Shown here piece after piece: positions 1 to 12,800 of a stretch of DNA of 64,000 nt. The stretch lies in contig JAPNXP010000006.1 of assembly GCA_028753945.1 (NCBI GenBank), positions 3,162,001 to 3,226,000 on the forward strand, given 5' to 3'. Position 1 is the stretch's first letter, and every line of letters begins with the position of its first letter. Below the pieces are notes generated by a model, which had not been told where the DNA came from, ran no database searches, and saw only the letters and a program-made list of their open reading frames with translations. The position numbers and the translations under genes are program-made. The DNA comes from Hexactinellida sp. DTS-2022. Lineage: Eukaryota; Porifera; Hexactinellida.

Positions 1-62
1 ACAAGGAGTGGAATGAATATTGTTCATTTTAAATTAAGTTTTTAATTAATATATAGTTTTAG

Positions 63-262
63 TGAATACGGCCGCAGATCACCAATATGCTTACTCATTA
101 TCGCGTGATGACGTAAATTGACCTATTTTAGGCCTATTTACGCTTTATAATCAACGTTAGAAGTGTATAAACCACAAACCAACCGCAAAGTGGTTGGTGT
201 GTGGTTCTGTTCTGCCGCGAAGCGACCTAGCAAGCGAAGCGCGCTAGTATATATGTATATAT
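63..262 (+). mobile_element. Helitron-like 3' terminal fragment (CTAG-T end)
   Basis: This about 200-bp stretch is repeated at 56262-56487, including the shared blocks GTGTGTGGTT and GCGAAGCGACCTAGCAAG. Both copies end in GCGAAGCGCGCTAGTA. A GC-rich stem followed by CTAG-T is the usual Helitron 3' terminus. No TC-type 5' end was found, so this is a short derivative or a fragment. Bases 1-62 and 263-405 show nothing else recognisable. Confidence 0.45.
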
Positions 263-404
263 ATTAGGTTTCAATTATCAAGGAAAGGAAAGTTTATTTT
301 GTGTAGATATTGTGCAAGGATTATTAGCTGAGGACTTATTTTGCTTTAAATTGACATTTATCTCTTAAAGATATCTGACTATAATAACTGAATCATTCCA
401 GGCG

Positions 405-2060
405 CACCATAACATCTCGTAAATTCTCTTCAAATGAAATTTTCCGGGACAAGTTTTCTCTAAACTTACGAAGATATTTGTTGCAAGCTTCGAGGGCTTC
501 CTCTGAAAACACTTTAAAGACCATGGCCATTGTTGTAGCCACTTATTACCTCATTACATGCGCCAACAGCTTATATAAAGTTGGTGTTATACTTGCCCAT
601 GGGTAGTTTGAAATAATGTATTCGTAAGTACTTTACAGTGAAAATCAAGATGACGGGTGTCAACTTTTAAGCTAGAGTTCAGACTCGCAAAGTTACTGCT
701 AGATTTTGATTAATAATAGCAATAAAATCGCGATCATGCTCTTCAAGAAGTGTAAGGATCCAAAATAGAAAATCATGTTGGTTATCTTCATGACGAATAA
801 AACATGATCGAGCAATATTTCCAGTGGTGCTGGTACCTCCTTGGCTGTTAGGATAAACTATCTTCAGTCCTGTATGTTCTCATACAAATTTTTTCGATTT
901 TTCTACATTGGGATGACTTGGCGACCACTCCTTTTTATGTTCAGCGTGCAAATGATATATTAATGTCATAAACCAACCAAAGACCCTTAAGTAACTATGG
1001 AGTGGCGAAACTGGAAGAATATCATGTTGTGAAGTAAACTTTTGTGTAATTCCGAAACGTTGTTCAGATGAAAGGGATAAAAAATCATCAATATCCACTT
1101 CTTCAAATATTTGTTCTGCACTTTGAATAGTTCTGTTTATTGGGAAACCATTCCTGATAAAAGATAGATATTTTAAATTGGATTTAGTCGTAGTTCATAA
1201 TTGACATGCAGCTCCTCCAGCGCCATCAATCATTGATCGAACTATCTTAATATACATTTTTTTCTGATTCACATCGATACTCACTTTCTCAAGTAACTCT
1301 GCTTCTTGGTTGATAATGTTGTCCATGATCAAATTTACATTCTCATATGAGTATTCTCTAGAGCGAGCAAGGCGATAGGTCTCAATACAAAGGGAGAATT
1401 TGGCTTAAGATTCGTCCAGCAAATTTGTGGTATGTCGGACGAGTCAGTGATAGAGATAATTTTGAAACCAAATAATATGAAGTTTTTTGTACTAATTTCA
1501 GGGTGTGGTGGAAGTTTATTATACGTAGAGTCGATGGCAACCAGATCCATCCAAACCATCCAAACCATCACATATCTCTATCTTAAGAAGGAAACCCCAT
1601 AAGTTATTTTCGGGTATGCTTACAAGTAACCTGGTTGTTGTTTGGATTAAAATCTACCGATAAGAGATAGCTAGACCGATTGGACTAAGAACTTTTTATA
1701 CTGAATATAGTAAACTCACTCACTAGCCCAACATCATGACGATGCTTAGTCAACTTTCAAAATGAAGTAAAAGTTATGTTTTCAGTGAGACAAAGACGAC
1801 GGATTTCAGTATATTTACTCCGGCCAATTTCTAACATATCAACCAAGTACGAGGCTTTGTCAAATGGTAATACATTTGAAGTTCTAGAAAATCCTCCATG
1901 TTCAATATTGGGCTAGATTAGCAGCATTGTACTCATGATCTTCATTGGCAATTAGATGTGATGTATACGCAGCGAGAGCTTTAGGCGATATGTTTTCAAG
2001 AACTGCTAATGCATTTATATGTTTGAGGAGGATATTGAACCGTGTTTACATGTCGAATAG
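405..2060 (-). pseudogene. Decayed transposon-type gene, unassigned family
   Basis: Several protein-like blocks lie in shifting minus-strand frames with many stops. At 1098-880 there is a 72-residue block, continued at 890-780 by GLKIVYPNSQGGTSTTGNIA. At about 535-410 a block contains SEEALEACNKYLRKFRENLS followed by an Arg/Lys-rich stretch. At about 1990-1920 there is SHLIANEDHEYNAAN. From memory of the family, the order (a GLRV...GGSGT-type motif, then an EEA.E..NK..R..R motif) resembles an uncharacterised protein found in many copies in invertebrate genomes and probably transposon-borne. No catalytic residues can be assigned and there is no intact reading frame. The family placement is inference. 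Confidence 0.4.
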
Positions 2061-2329
2061 ATATTTCTGACAGAGGTTTCCTCCTTGCTCTACTCGGGTC
2101 TTCAATAAAATACGTATGTTTCTTTGGGTGAGCTCGAAGTTAAAGACTCAAATTTATCAAAAGGATTGGATTGATAGAATAGTGATTATTCCCATGTAAG
2201 GAGATCATTATTCTTGATAAATTTCTTGCGTGACTCGACCAGTTTTATAAATTTATAGCGAAATGAATTGTAATCCGTCTGAGGAAGTCCATTAATTTGT
2301 AAGAAATGGTGTTAGTTTTCGATAAATTT

Positions 2330-3345
2330 GATTCATTGGAATAAAAAAATCCAAAATTGCTGCCTGTGCCGACGCATGTTCCTTTGGTGGCACTATATTT
2401 TGTTGGTGGTTTATTGATAGTGCCTCCAAAGGAACATGCTGTCAGCACATCTGCAATTTTGGATTTTTTTCGCCATGTCATCAACGCCTCAAGGTGTCAT
2501 GATCCATTTGTTAATTGATCCGAGCCACAAGGAACGGTTGATAAATTTGAAGTTTGTTTCTATCACAAACCATCTTGAGTTTAATGTCATTCATTCATTT
2601 TGTATTGATAATAAGTTATATTATTAGTTATTTATTTTAGCAATGTTATCCATGGTTGGTTGAGTTGAGTCAACAAATTCCTTACATTATATTATTTTAT
2701 TTAATCAATTGTATAGTAATACTAGAATTAAATAGAAGCCAGCTGGAATTTATAAGTTAAATCAATATAATTATCGCAAGTTGAATCACTAGAGTAGGAT
2801 TTAACAAGTTAAATCAATATAATTATTACAAGTTGAAACAATAGATTTAGATTTAACACTTACTGAAATTGAAGTGTGAGTAAACAAAGAGATTTCAACC
2901 CCCATTTATGGCAGAAATTGACCCCTTTATTGAAAGATTTCTTCTCCCATCAGACGCAGAATTTTATGTTCAATCCAAATATGAAATAAAATTTGGGGGT
3001 TTAGTAAAACATATTTTTAGATATGGACCAGACAAATTTTGAAAGGTGTCAAAAATGTGTCAAAAATTGGTTAATCAAAAATCGTAACCCCAGGTGCAAA
3101 TTAGACGGTCCAACCGCACCTACATGCCAAGTTTCAGCCCATTAACTATAAAGCTCTGGCCAGGGTACCGTCTATGGAGAAATAATAATAATAAAAAATC
3201 TAAAATTACAGCTGTGCCGACTGCATATTCATTTGGAGGCACTATATTTGGTGGTTCAATGACTAATAGTGCCTCCACCAGAATATGCTGTCTGCACAGC
3301 TGTAATTTTAGATTTATTTCTCCCTTAGGGTGGATTGTATTATAA
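2330..3345. repeat. Dispersed AT-rich repeat with two palindromic hairpin cores
   Basis: Two imperfect hairpins are visible. Around 2345-2470, AAAATCCAAAATTGC pairs with GCAATTTTGGATTTTT. Around 3195-3325, AAAATCTAAAATTACAGC pairs with its inverse. Both enclose GCACTATATTT...ATAGTGCCTCC. The region between them, including TAGAAGCCAGCTGGAATTTA, recurs at 39180 and 51770. It is noncoding; the short ORFs over the arms are products of the palindrome. Confidence 0.7.
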
Positions 3346-4780
3346 ATGTAACGACCCTTTTGTTCTCGTCAGCTTCGCGATGGACGACTTAACCGCCATA
3401 GAATTAGAAATGTTCGCTAAAATATCTGTATAATATATTTTTCAACTTTACCACTACACGCAATCATCATTAATCAATTCCCAGTTGAAAAGTCTTCAAT
3501 ATATGCATTATCTGTAATACCCATTGCCTTCCATGTAAATATAAATTTTTATCCATTTGTATAACTTTTTATGAACATACCAATAGATATTCAAATCATA
3601 ATCCGTGCACTGTAAATTTGTTATTAGCATATACTTGTTTACCCATTATAACAATCGTAAGATAGTAAATAAGTTCAACTTCATTCTGATTCAAACCAAT
3701 TGTTTACCTATTTTAAAACGTCAACAATATGTAAACATAATACTTTCGTAAATTCGAAATCAGCATACTTGTTTACTTAGAATGACAAAAGGGATTAAGT
3801 TTATATTCCTATTATAAAATGCGGTATAAACTCCCCTATCACTCTAATACAGTGGTTCTCAAACTTTTCACAGCGCGTACCACTTCATCAAATATTAGGG
3901 TCTCCGCGTACCACCATAATGATCGATATTTAAATACACCCCTGAAAACGACGTACAGCATATCGTACTAAATTACATTTCCATTGTATTTAACATTTCA
4001 ATTTTGATGTATTTTAAAGTATAATGATCTACCCCCTCTCAAGGGCGTAGCAAGGAGAAAGTTTCTGCGCGGTCAAAGGTACAAGCAGCGAGCGTAGGGA
4101 GCGACCTAAAGGGGGTTTCGGGAGTATACCCCCAGGATTTTTTTGCAGAGTTAATGTTAACTACTAATCTACCTGTAGGAAGCATGATTTGCTAACAAAA
4201 ACAAAATACAATTGATTTAGAATGTGTACTCTAGCAACATTAGAGAATTGAAGGTATTGACGGTGTTGAATAATATCAACAATAAACTGCCAACATTTCA
4301 AAATGACTAAATTAGGGGAGGAGCAAGTGCTCATTAATCCATTGTTTGTATATCAGAAATCGTTTTGAAAGAGAATAACTATTGAATCAAATTAAATTAT
4401 TAATACATATATAATACTTTATTGTAACTATGATATCAGAAATCGGATTGTATAGTAATATCTATTGAATATAATTTAATTATTCATATATACTATAATT
4501 ATTTACTGTAACTATGATATCAGCAATAAACTTTGAAGAGTAATAACATTGAATCTAATTGAATTATTCATAATAGTAGATCATCATCGAAACCACGAAA
4601 TAATTGCATAATTGAATATTAATGATTTTACGATTTTAGAAAGTTAAGGGTGAATTGTGGAAACTTTGAGCCTAATTATCAGGAAAATGAGGACGAATTT
4701 AAAAAATCATGAAGAGCTATCAGCACCAAAATACTTTTCTGAATCTAATGATTCAAATGTTATTTTTGTTATTACTTTTA
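3346..4780. other. AT-rich intergenic region with hAT-like scraps
   Basis: At 3850 there is CAGTGGTTCTCAAAC, a typical hAT terminal sequence, followed by short GC-richer pieces. At about 4040-4140 another hAT-like scrap starts near CAAGGGCGTAGC and contains GCGAGCGTAGGGAGCGACC. No matching right ends were found. The rest is unremarkable AT-rich sequence without a credible gene. Confidence 0.35.
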
Positions 4781-5015
4781 TTTACCTATGGGACAAAAAA
4801 AGCTAAAAGTCCCGTTAACAATTTTTCCAAATCGAAATTATATAATCGTGACCCCAGGTGCACATCTGTAACCCATGAGACACCTGTCCTGAAAATTTGG
4901 GCTCTTAGTTAATTAAACTCTGTTCTGTGGAGAGGCTACGGAAGAATAATATACCAAAGCAGTAAGATTAGAACTGGGCCACTATACTATAGTATAGTCG
5001 GCACAGTAATAAATC
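4781..5015. repeat. Fragment of dispersed repeat ending in CTATAGTATAGTCGG
   Basis: The block with GACCCCAGGTGCACATCTGT and ACTATAGTATAGTCGGCAC is the same as at 34215-34395 and 50120-50690. It is a truncated copy of the same noncoding family. Bases 5016-5750 downstream hold nothing I can recognise. Confidence 0.6.
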
Positions 5016-5750
5016 AATTGCTTCTTTGTTATTCATTTGAATTTGAATGTATATTTAGTATCGTGATAAACATCCATTAATTGAACAGAATAAATATGTA
5101 TTTCTCACTCTCTTAATGAATTCTTATTATTCAACCACAATATTAACAGATCATATAATCATAAAATTGGGAATTATTGTCCGGTGGATAGGTTCCAAAC
5201 CATTTCTGACCTCAATCGCTGCATTTCAAGGCAATCAAACTAAGTAAAACTTTAAGTATATTGAAGAGCTTGCACTTATCAAAACGCCTCGATAATTACG
5301 GCTTGCATGAAAAATATCAAAAATAATTTTTATGCTAGCAAAAGTAGTACTGAGTAATTGCATCGTAATTCGATTTGCCTTAGTAACTATGTTACACTAT
5401 TTGATTTTATCTGAATAGCACAAAATTATACACTGGATTCATCATATCTTATTTGTTGAAAAGTTGATTGGAAGCCATTAAATAACTGTACATATCTTAA
5501 GGTCTAAAAATGAAGTAAAACAATAGGATAATCGCTTAATTGATCTCAAAAACTCGTCTAAATATAAGTCCTAAATGAAATCCAAAACCACAATTGTGGA
5601 CATTAGAATATACAAATTCTGAATCTTGAGTTTTTCAAACAATAACAGGAACGAAATCTTTGGCCTATTTCACCTGGTTGAACCACTGCGTACTTACTCT
5701 AACGCTAGTGCACTCATTTTTCATATAAATTTAGTTTGAATAATTTATTT

Positions 5751-6290
5751 TACGAGCCCTTCGGTCTCGATCCTTTGCGACGGATCACTCTCACACAAAG
5801 GTCACTTGGCGACCTTTGTTCGTCCATGTTATTTACTACACAATTAACGGCCGCTTCGCTGCCTTTCCCTCCTCATAAAACAAAAATATTAATAATAAAT
5901 GAGTTAACTTGTGGCTAGTGAAATACACACTATTACATAACGCGAGCCTAAAATTGATTCTAGGTTGTGATTTGTTAATGAAATTTGTTTGGGAAATTAT
6001 GTCACGTAAGTTATTCAAATGCTTATTTGTTATTAATTATAAGTAAATTAATAGCTCAATAATTCTTAAGGGTAGCTCGTATAAATTGAAACCTGTAGTT
6101 GGTAAATTATGCGCAATTAATTATTTCAGTAAATTGTATTGCAAATTAATTTAGTAACCCTCGATTTAAGACAGCTTCGCGGTCGTATTCTCACCTTTAA
6201 ACCAATATTTTGCAGAAGTTAAATCCAGGGTTGTAAAATATTTGATTAAATTGATAATATAAATAAACATTAAACATCTCACCATAAATC
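5751..6290 (-). mobile_element. Truncated non-autonomous Helitron-like element (3' half)
   Basis: On the minus strand this ends with CCGAAGGGCTCGTA, preceded by GC-rich stems, as at 20664 and 57079. The interior (GAGTTAACTTGTGGCTAGTG and the TTCTCACCTTTAAACCA hairpin half at about 6190) matches 57236-57620. The 5' part is missing. Bases 6291-6800 show nothing else. Confidence 0.55.
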
Positions 6291-6803
6291 ATTTATTTTG
6301 CAGGAGCTGAATCCTGGGTTAGAAAACGCGGCCTGTACAACTGTAATTTTAAATTAATACGTTATGTCAACCATCAGTATATAAAGGTGTTAGACCATTT
6401 CAGAAAGATATTTCGGATGATAATGATCCTTTGTTTCCATTTAACAGATCTCAATTCAGGGTTATACTAGTCTTAGCATCAATATAGTTTATCCTTGCCT
6501 ATCCGAACAGCGGTGTTCTGATCAAAATTTTATGTTCCGATTAGTGAATTCATTCGGAATAGTGAAGTAATACATTTTATATAATACGAGGACCTCGAAA
6601 ATCAGAACTAAACTTATCCAAACCTTTATATCCGAACAAAACATCCAGAATCAACGACGAAACGAAGATTTTTGATATCTTATCACACATTATATACAAA
6701 TTAACAATTAATACCGTAATGCAGTAACATGTAAGGAAAAATGTGGTGTATATTTAGTAGATATGGTCTATAGAAACTATCACTAGCAGGGTAATATTAC
6801 AAA

Positions 6804-9800
6804 TTATGTTTTAGGTTGCAATAAGTTCAAAATTTGATCGAGTTTATCCTCCAGTTTATTTATCCTCGTTTCCAGAATCGTGTTTTGATTAAGTGTCTTC
6901 TCAATATTCTGACCCAAAACAGTAATCTTATCTTGAACCCATTCATGTCCAATAGTCCCACGTAACTTCTCGTCTTCTAGTAGTTTCACATTCTTCTTCA
7001 GACGGGAGTGATTCTCCTCAATCTGGAGATCTGTATCTTTCTTTGGGCTACTTTCCTTTAGTGCATGCCATTTAGCAGGTTCTAATGTAAGCTCTTCAAT
7101 TGATGTGGACATTCGAAGTGTTCTCCCTATAAAAAAAGCGAGATTCGATCTGAATTCAATTGTCACCACCAATTCAATTTTGTAGTGGAAACCGCTTGTC
7201 TTGATTACCTGAGCATAAGTTTCTGACAATTGAGCAATCAAAATATTGAGCATCACTACAATTATTGTAAATGCAAAAGCTAAATAGAGAAGCGTGAATA
7301 AGAAATTTGAATTGAGTAGGGTGCTTTCTTCATTACCAGGCCCACCATCAAGAAGGAAAATAACTCCAGTTATCAGAGGTCTTCTTAAATCGTACATAAG
7401 TGTTCTATCTGGGTCAAGCCAAAATAGACTTGAAACAGATTGATTTGAACATGTTTGCTGATTGGGTAATGAAGAAGCAGTGCCTCTTTCAACTATATTC
7501 TGCCTCGCTGCTAGATGGATCCCACCGAAATAGGCTAACAAGAATATAAATATTATGATGCCAAACTGGGTTATATCATAGATGAAGATATGAACTATAG
7601 TACGGACGTAAGCTCCGAGAGAGGGAAAAATTCGTGTATACTTGAAGAGTTTCAAACTGAAGAGAATGAAAGTGAATGAAGCAAAGGTCCATTGTCCAGG
7701 AACCTGTGATAACCTCAATATTATCAGAAATATCAAGGAAATTAGGGCAGATATGTCAATAAGATTTAATACTCCAATGTACACGAAGAATGTTGAAAAG
7801 AAATGGAGAAGAAAACGATCAACAGTTCTGAGGATTTTGCTAATTCTGAATATTTTCCTAAAAGTATATAATACACCCTTTCCTTCTCCAGCAGTTCCAT
7901 GTTCCCTCACCTGGTCAGCTTCTTCAACTAATTTCATTTCCTTATGAGTCTGATACCATTGCAATATAAACTCTAAGAACTCATCAAAAATAAAAAAGAA
8001 ACCGTAGATAACCACTACAACCTCGCAAAATGCTCTTCCCTTACTAGATGCATCATTATAACTCAGTAACATATCATCACACAAATAAGATGCCTGAATC
8101 AGAGCATAGTAGAGACAAGCAAGAAAGATGCAATAGAGAAAGAATGTGAATACATACCACCAACGATAGAAACGAAGCTTCTCCCTAACTACAATACTAA
8201 CCAATGGATGATACTTGACTAAAGGATCAGGACAATATAGTAGTTTATGTAAGAAGGAAGGCTCGAAACGGTCGTACTTAGGATCATCAGGATAAGGATG
8301 TTCAAGGGAGTTGACAGAGTCAAGGTATTTAGGTTCCAGGGTGACATCCAGATATTTTTCATGAACAGACTCATCCATAAGTGCCTTTAGAGCTTCAAAT
8401 AGATTATTTGTAACCAGTTGATGATAGATGGTGGGATGTTGTATGAAGTAGTCACAATTAATGTGTCCGAAGAATTGAATCAACACAGCCTCGTTACCCT
8501 CCTGCACTGCTCTGTCCACTGGTGTCCTACCTCTCGAGTCTTTCTCTTCTAGCAACATTCTCTCTATCTGATCCAGGTGGTTCTCAGTTAGGTAACTTAA
8601 TAGGACCTCTGCACACCTCACAGCTCCATCCCTAGCTATCGTATGTAACAGTGTATTCCCATATACATCTCTTTTAGTAAAGCTAATGCCGTAGCTGATT
8701 AGCAGAGGCAGTAGTGTGGAAGCATCATTGTCAACAGCCAATTGTGCGGGCGTAGCTCCTGATGCTGTCTTGTCATCTGGATTTGCACCGTGTTCCAGCA
8801 GAATTTGTAGAGCTTGTCTCTGCTTACTGAGGATAGCCATGTGAATGGGTCTGTGATTTTCGTGACTGTCTACTGTCTCTACAGCACTGATTCCATGTTG
8901 TAGCAGCAGCTTAATGAGAGATATGTGCCCTTTTTCTATTGCAATACAAAGTGGTTTCTTCTTCCTGTCCCCGAGTCTATCATAAGCGTTTGCATTACAG
9001 TTACATTCTTCTAATAGGAATCTAAAGTATTACAAAACCATTAAATAATAAATACCATGATATAAGACGTACTAAAGTATTTGGGACAGCATTGTTAAAC
9101 AATATTCATTATTTATAATAGTAATCCTCAGGGCCGAATTAAGGACCTAAGTAGGCCTGTAGGTTGTAGCTGAATAAATTTGTTGACCTAACTACTTGCC
9201 AATTCTATACACGACAAAACAGATTTTATTTATTCGGTAACTAAAATATTTATTGTACATTATAGCTACTTTACGCGCTTTTCTAAACAATGTGAAATTT
9301 TAATGATTACGTCATCATGCGATGATGTGTAAGCAATACTAAGCATATTGGCAATTTCAAGTTATGACGTCATAACTTGTTGATGTGTGAGAAATTCTGA
9401 CTGGTACTCACAATAGTCAGTGATCTCTTTTATTTCATTATAAAACAAATCTAAACCGAAAAGAATTGATGAACTCGATCGAATAAATGAATAGTAAATA
9501 AATGTAGACTTGTATAGTGCTCAGGGACATTGCCAGTATTTTTCACTTAGGGGGGGGCATAGAAATTGTCAGGGGGGGGCAAACATTATATTGGTGTTAG
9601 ATCTAGCGATGAAGATGAAGCTTTCTAGTTTAATGTCCTGCAAAGTATGAAAAGTAGCCTACAAAAATCAATACATTAACAATAATTTTGCAAGCCCAGC
9701 AAATACTACAGCTTAACTACTATCAATTTTGACAGGTAACAGGTCTAAAGTAAAAGGTGTATTTGGGTTTGTAAAACAGTTGATTAGAAGTTAGATCAAA

Positions 9801-12800
9801 AGTTGCCAAAATAACTAGGAATATCCTACAATGCGTATCTAGATTACTAACAGTCCATTCCTGTCAACAGTACAGGGATTTCAACCATTTTGGATGTTCT
9901 GTCCAGGCGTACAGGGATGTAAATAAATTTGTATATGGATTACTAGTTTGGATAAATTATTGATTGTTTGTCGAATAATACATAAAAATGCCTAACCCTA
10001 AAATGTAGCATTTTGTTTTGTGTAAATTAATACCCTATTCAAGCGTACAGGGATTCTATGTCAAACTATATATTTCAATATTATCTGCGTTCCTAAGTGA
10101 TTATATTGATTTATGTCAAACTAAATAAAGAATAAATAACATGTTCGTATGTATGTATATCTTGACACTCATAATAAAATGTTTTGGTTAGTGCAATTTG
10201 TTTCAATATAAGTGTAGATTTACATTTTAGACGAGCGAGCGAGAAAAAATGTCTAGGGATCTTGACCAATGTACAGGGGAAAATTGGAGCCTCGTATAGG
10301 TATATGACTTAAACGGATTGGAAAGTGTGAACTCATTAAATTGAATTTAATAGCATCAATGAATCAGAGGAATAAAATAGTTCAATATATTTTACCAGGG
10401 GGGACATAGCCCCCCTATGCCCCCCCCCCCCCCGTGGCGACGTCCCTGATAGTGCTGATTCATTAAATCAAATACGGATTTGTTAAACAAATACAAAATG
10501 TAATATTGAGTTTTTGTGGAGGGGGCGTATCGATGGTAAATTGTAGACAAGGAGATGGTAAATGGTAAATTGGTAAATTGATGGTATCGATGGTAAATTG
10601 TTGACAAATACAAAGTATGCTGGTGGATTACATTGTTCTGTGACATTTAAAAGAGTCTAATAGATGAAAACATTACTGACAAAAATTAACCTCACAATTA
10701 AAACCTAGAATATTGTTTACTAATTTAATTGGACACATGTAGAGCTAGAAGTACTCAAGTACATCCACATAAATAATCATTGGCATTTCTAATTAAATAG
10801 TCCACTTAACGTGATAATAATTTGCCATAGGTTTACTGAAGCCTGCATATAAAATCCGGGTACTTCTAGTGCATAATTGCCAACCTATTAGAGTCATATT
10901 CCTGTACGGGGCCCCAATTTTCTCCTGTACATTGGCCAAAATCCCTGTACACCCAAATATTATTTCTCGCTCGCTACGGTCGCTCGTTTAGAAATCCCAT
11001 ATATACTAAAACTGAAAGGAATAACACTGCGCTGTTAACACAGAATACATGGCAAAAGTTACACTATCATGATATTAATAAATCAAAATAAATAAAATTA
11101 ATCATTTGGGTAAGGAGAAAATAATGAATTATTTAAACAGGGTATTATTGGACTCACAATCAGAGGCGTAGCCATGGTACAGGCCGCATCTAAAGAATTG
11201 TGCCTACAAAAATGCCCATTTAGTATAATACTAGAGTGCGTAAATGCCGCAACCATATTCTACCAGTGCCGCACCTTCATGCAGGCCTAGCTACGCCTCT
11301 GCTCACAATCAGTAATTTCACCCAACTAAAATCCCAGTATAAATTGATTAAATCCCTATACGCCTGTACAAAACAGTCAAAATGATTAAAATCCCTGTAC
11401 GGTTGGCAGGTTTGCTAGTGCACAACCAAAACCAACTCTTGACTAAGCATTCGGGGCCTATTTTGAAGATGGCCCTGGGGCTACAGTCCCATCAGCTCCA
11501 GCCTTAACCTGGCCCTGTGAATGCATATAATTCTGCATATAATAAGTGTTAACAGGTTTCCCCGTGCTACTTCGGAATTTCTAAGTGATAAATGTAGTAA
11601 CTCACTTGGTAACATCGTAGTTTCCACCAAACACAGCTGAATATAGAACACTCTTTGCTGCATCTTCTCTGTCTATGTTAGCTCCATACTTAACCAACTC
11701 CCTCACCAGACCAGCTCTGCCGTGCTGAGCTGCGTAGTTCAGAGGAGATAATTGTGTCTCTGTCAGAAGTAGGTTTGGATCTGCTTTATACTCCAACAGA
11801 GCAGTGCCGATTTGCTCATAGCCTCGCTGTGCTACGATACACAGAGGAGTGAATCCAAAAGAATTCTCTGTGTTCAGAGGAACTTCATTTTCAATCAAGT
11901 ACTTGGCTAGATATGGTCTATTCTGGTCACAAGCGAAGTGTAGCATGGAACCGTAGTCTTCTTGACATGACTCATTAGACAGGTTAACTCCATATAGCAA
12001 CAGCTAAATAAAAGAAACCATGTTAAATATATTCTTAAAACATCACTATCACTTTGTAGACACGGCCATCATAATATTATTTACCATTGCCAACTTTCGG
12101 ATATTCCTATAAAAAGCATTTGACTATTACAAGCCAGCTAAAACAAAGGAATTGTACAATTGCTCAACAAGTTTGGAATTTCAGTTTGTATTGATTATCA
12201 ATTCAAAATACAATTGATTAATAGGTTATTTTACTGTGACTTAGGTTATTTCTATATTAATTAACCTTAATGATTTCTTCATTATCAGAGTCCATGGCTG
12301 GTAGGAATCCTTTGAAATTTGTAGTCTCTCTGGCTTCTTGAAGTTTCCCCTCTGCATCCTTTCCTCCCTCCCTGGCTCCCTCGACAACAGCCTGTACTGC
12401 TTCTATGTTATTATCCAATGCAGCATAATGCAGAGTGCTGTATACATAGTTATCTGTGCAAGAAGGATCTGCTCCAGCTTTCACCAACTCAAACATAATC
12501 CTATAGTTCCTATTATTGTAAGCCTGGTGCAATGGGGTGTTAAGTGCTGCTCCACATTCTCCGTCCAACATTTCACCTAGTTAAACCGAAATAGTGTATA
12601 AAAGTTATAATAAAACAGTCAAAAATTATACAATATTTCTTACTAATAGAGTCATTTTCTTCTTGTAATTTCTTAATCCACTTAAGAATAACCATTAGTG
12701 AATCTTCATTATTATCTTCAACAGACGTATTCAGTATATTGTAATCTTCACAGTTTTTCTCATCAAATTGTAGATCACCTCTATTTTCAAGAATATTCTC

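Noticed and set aside
7642..7947. 101-residue plus-strand ORF
   Set aside because: It is antisense to the transmembrane region of the TRP exon and has no independent support.
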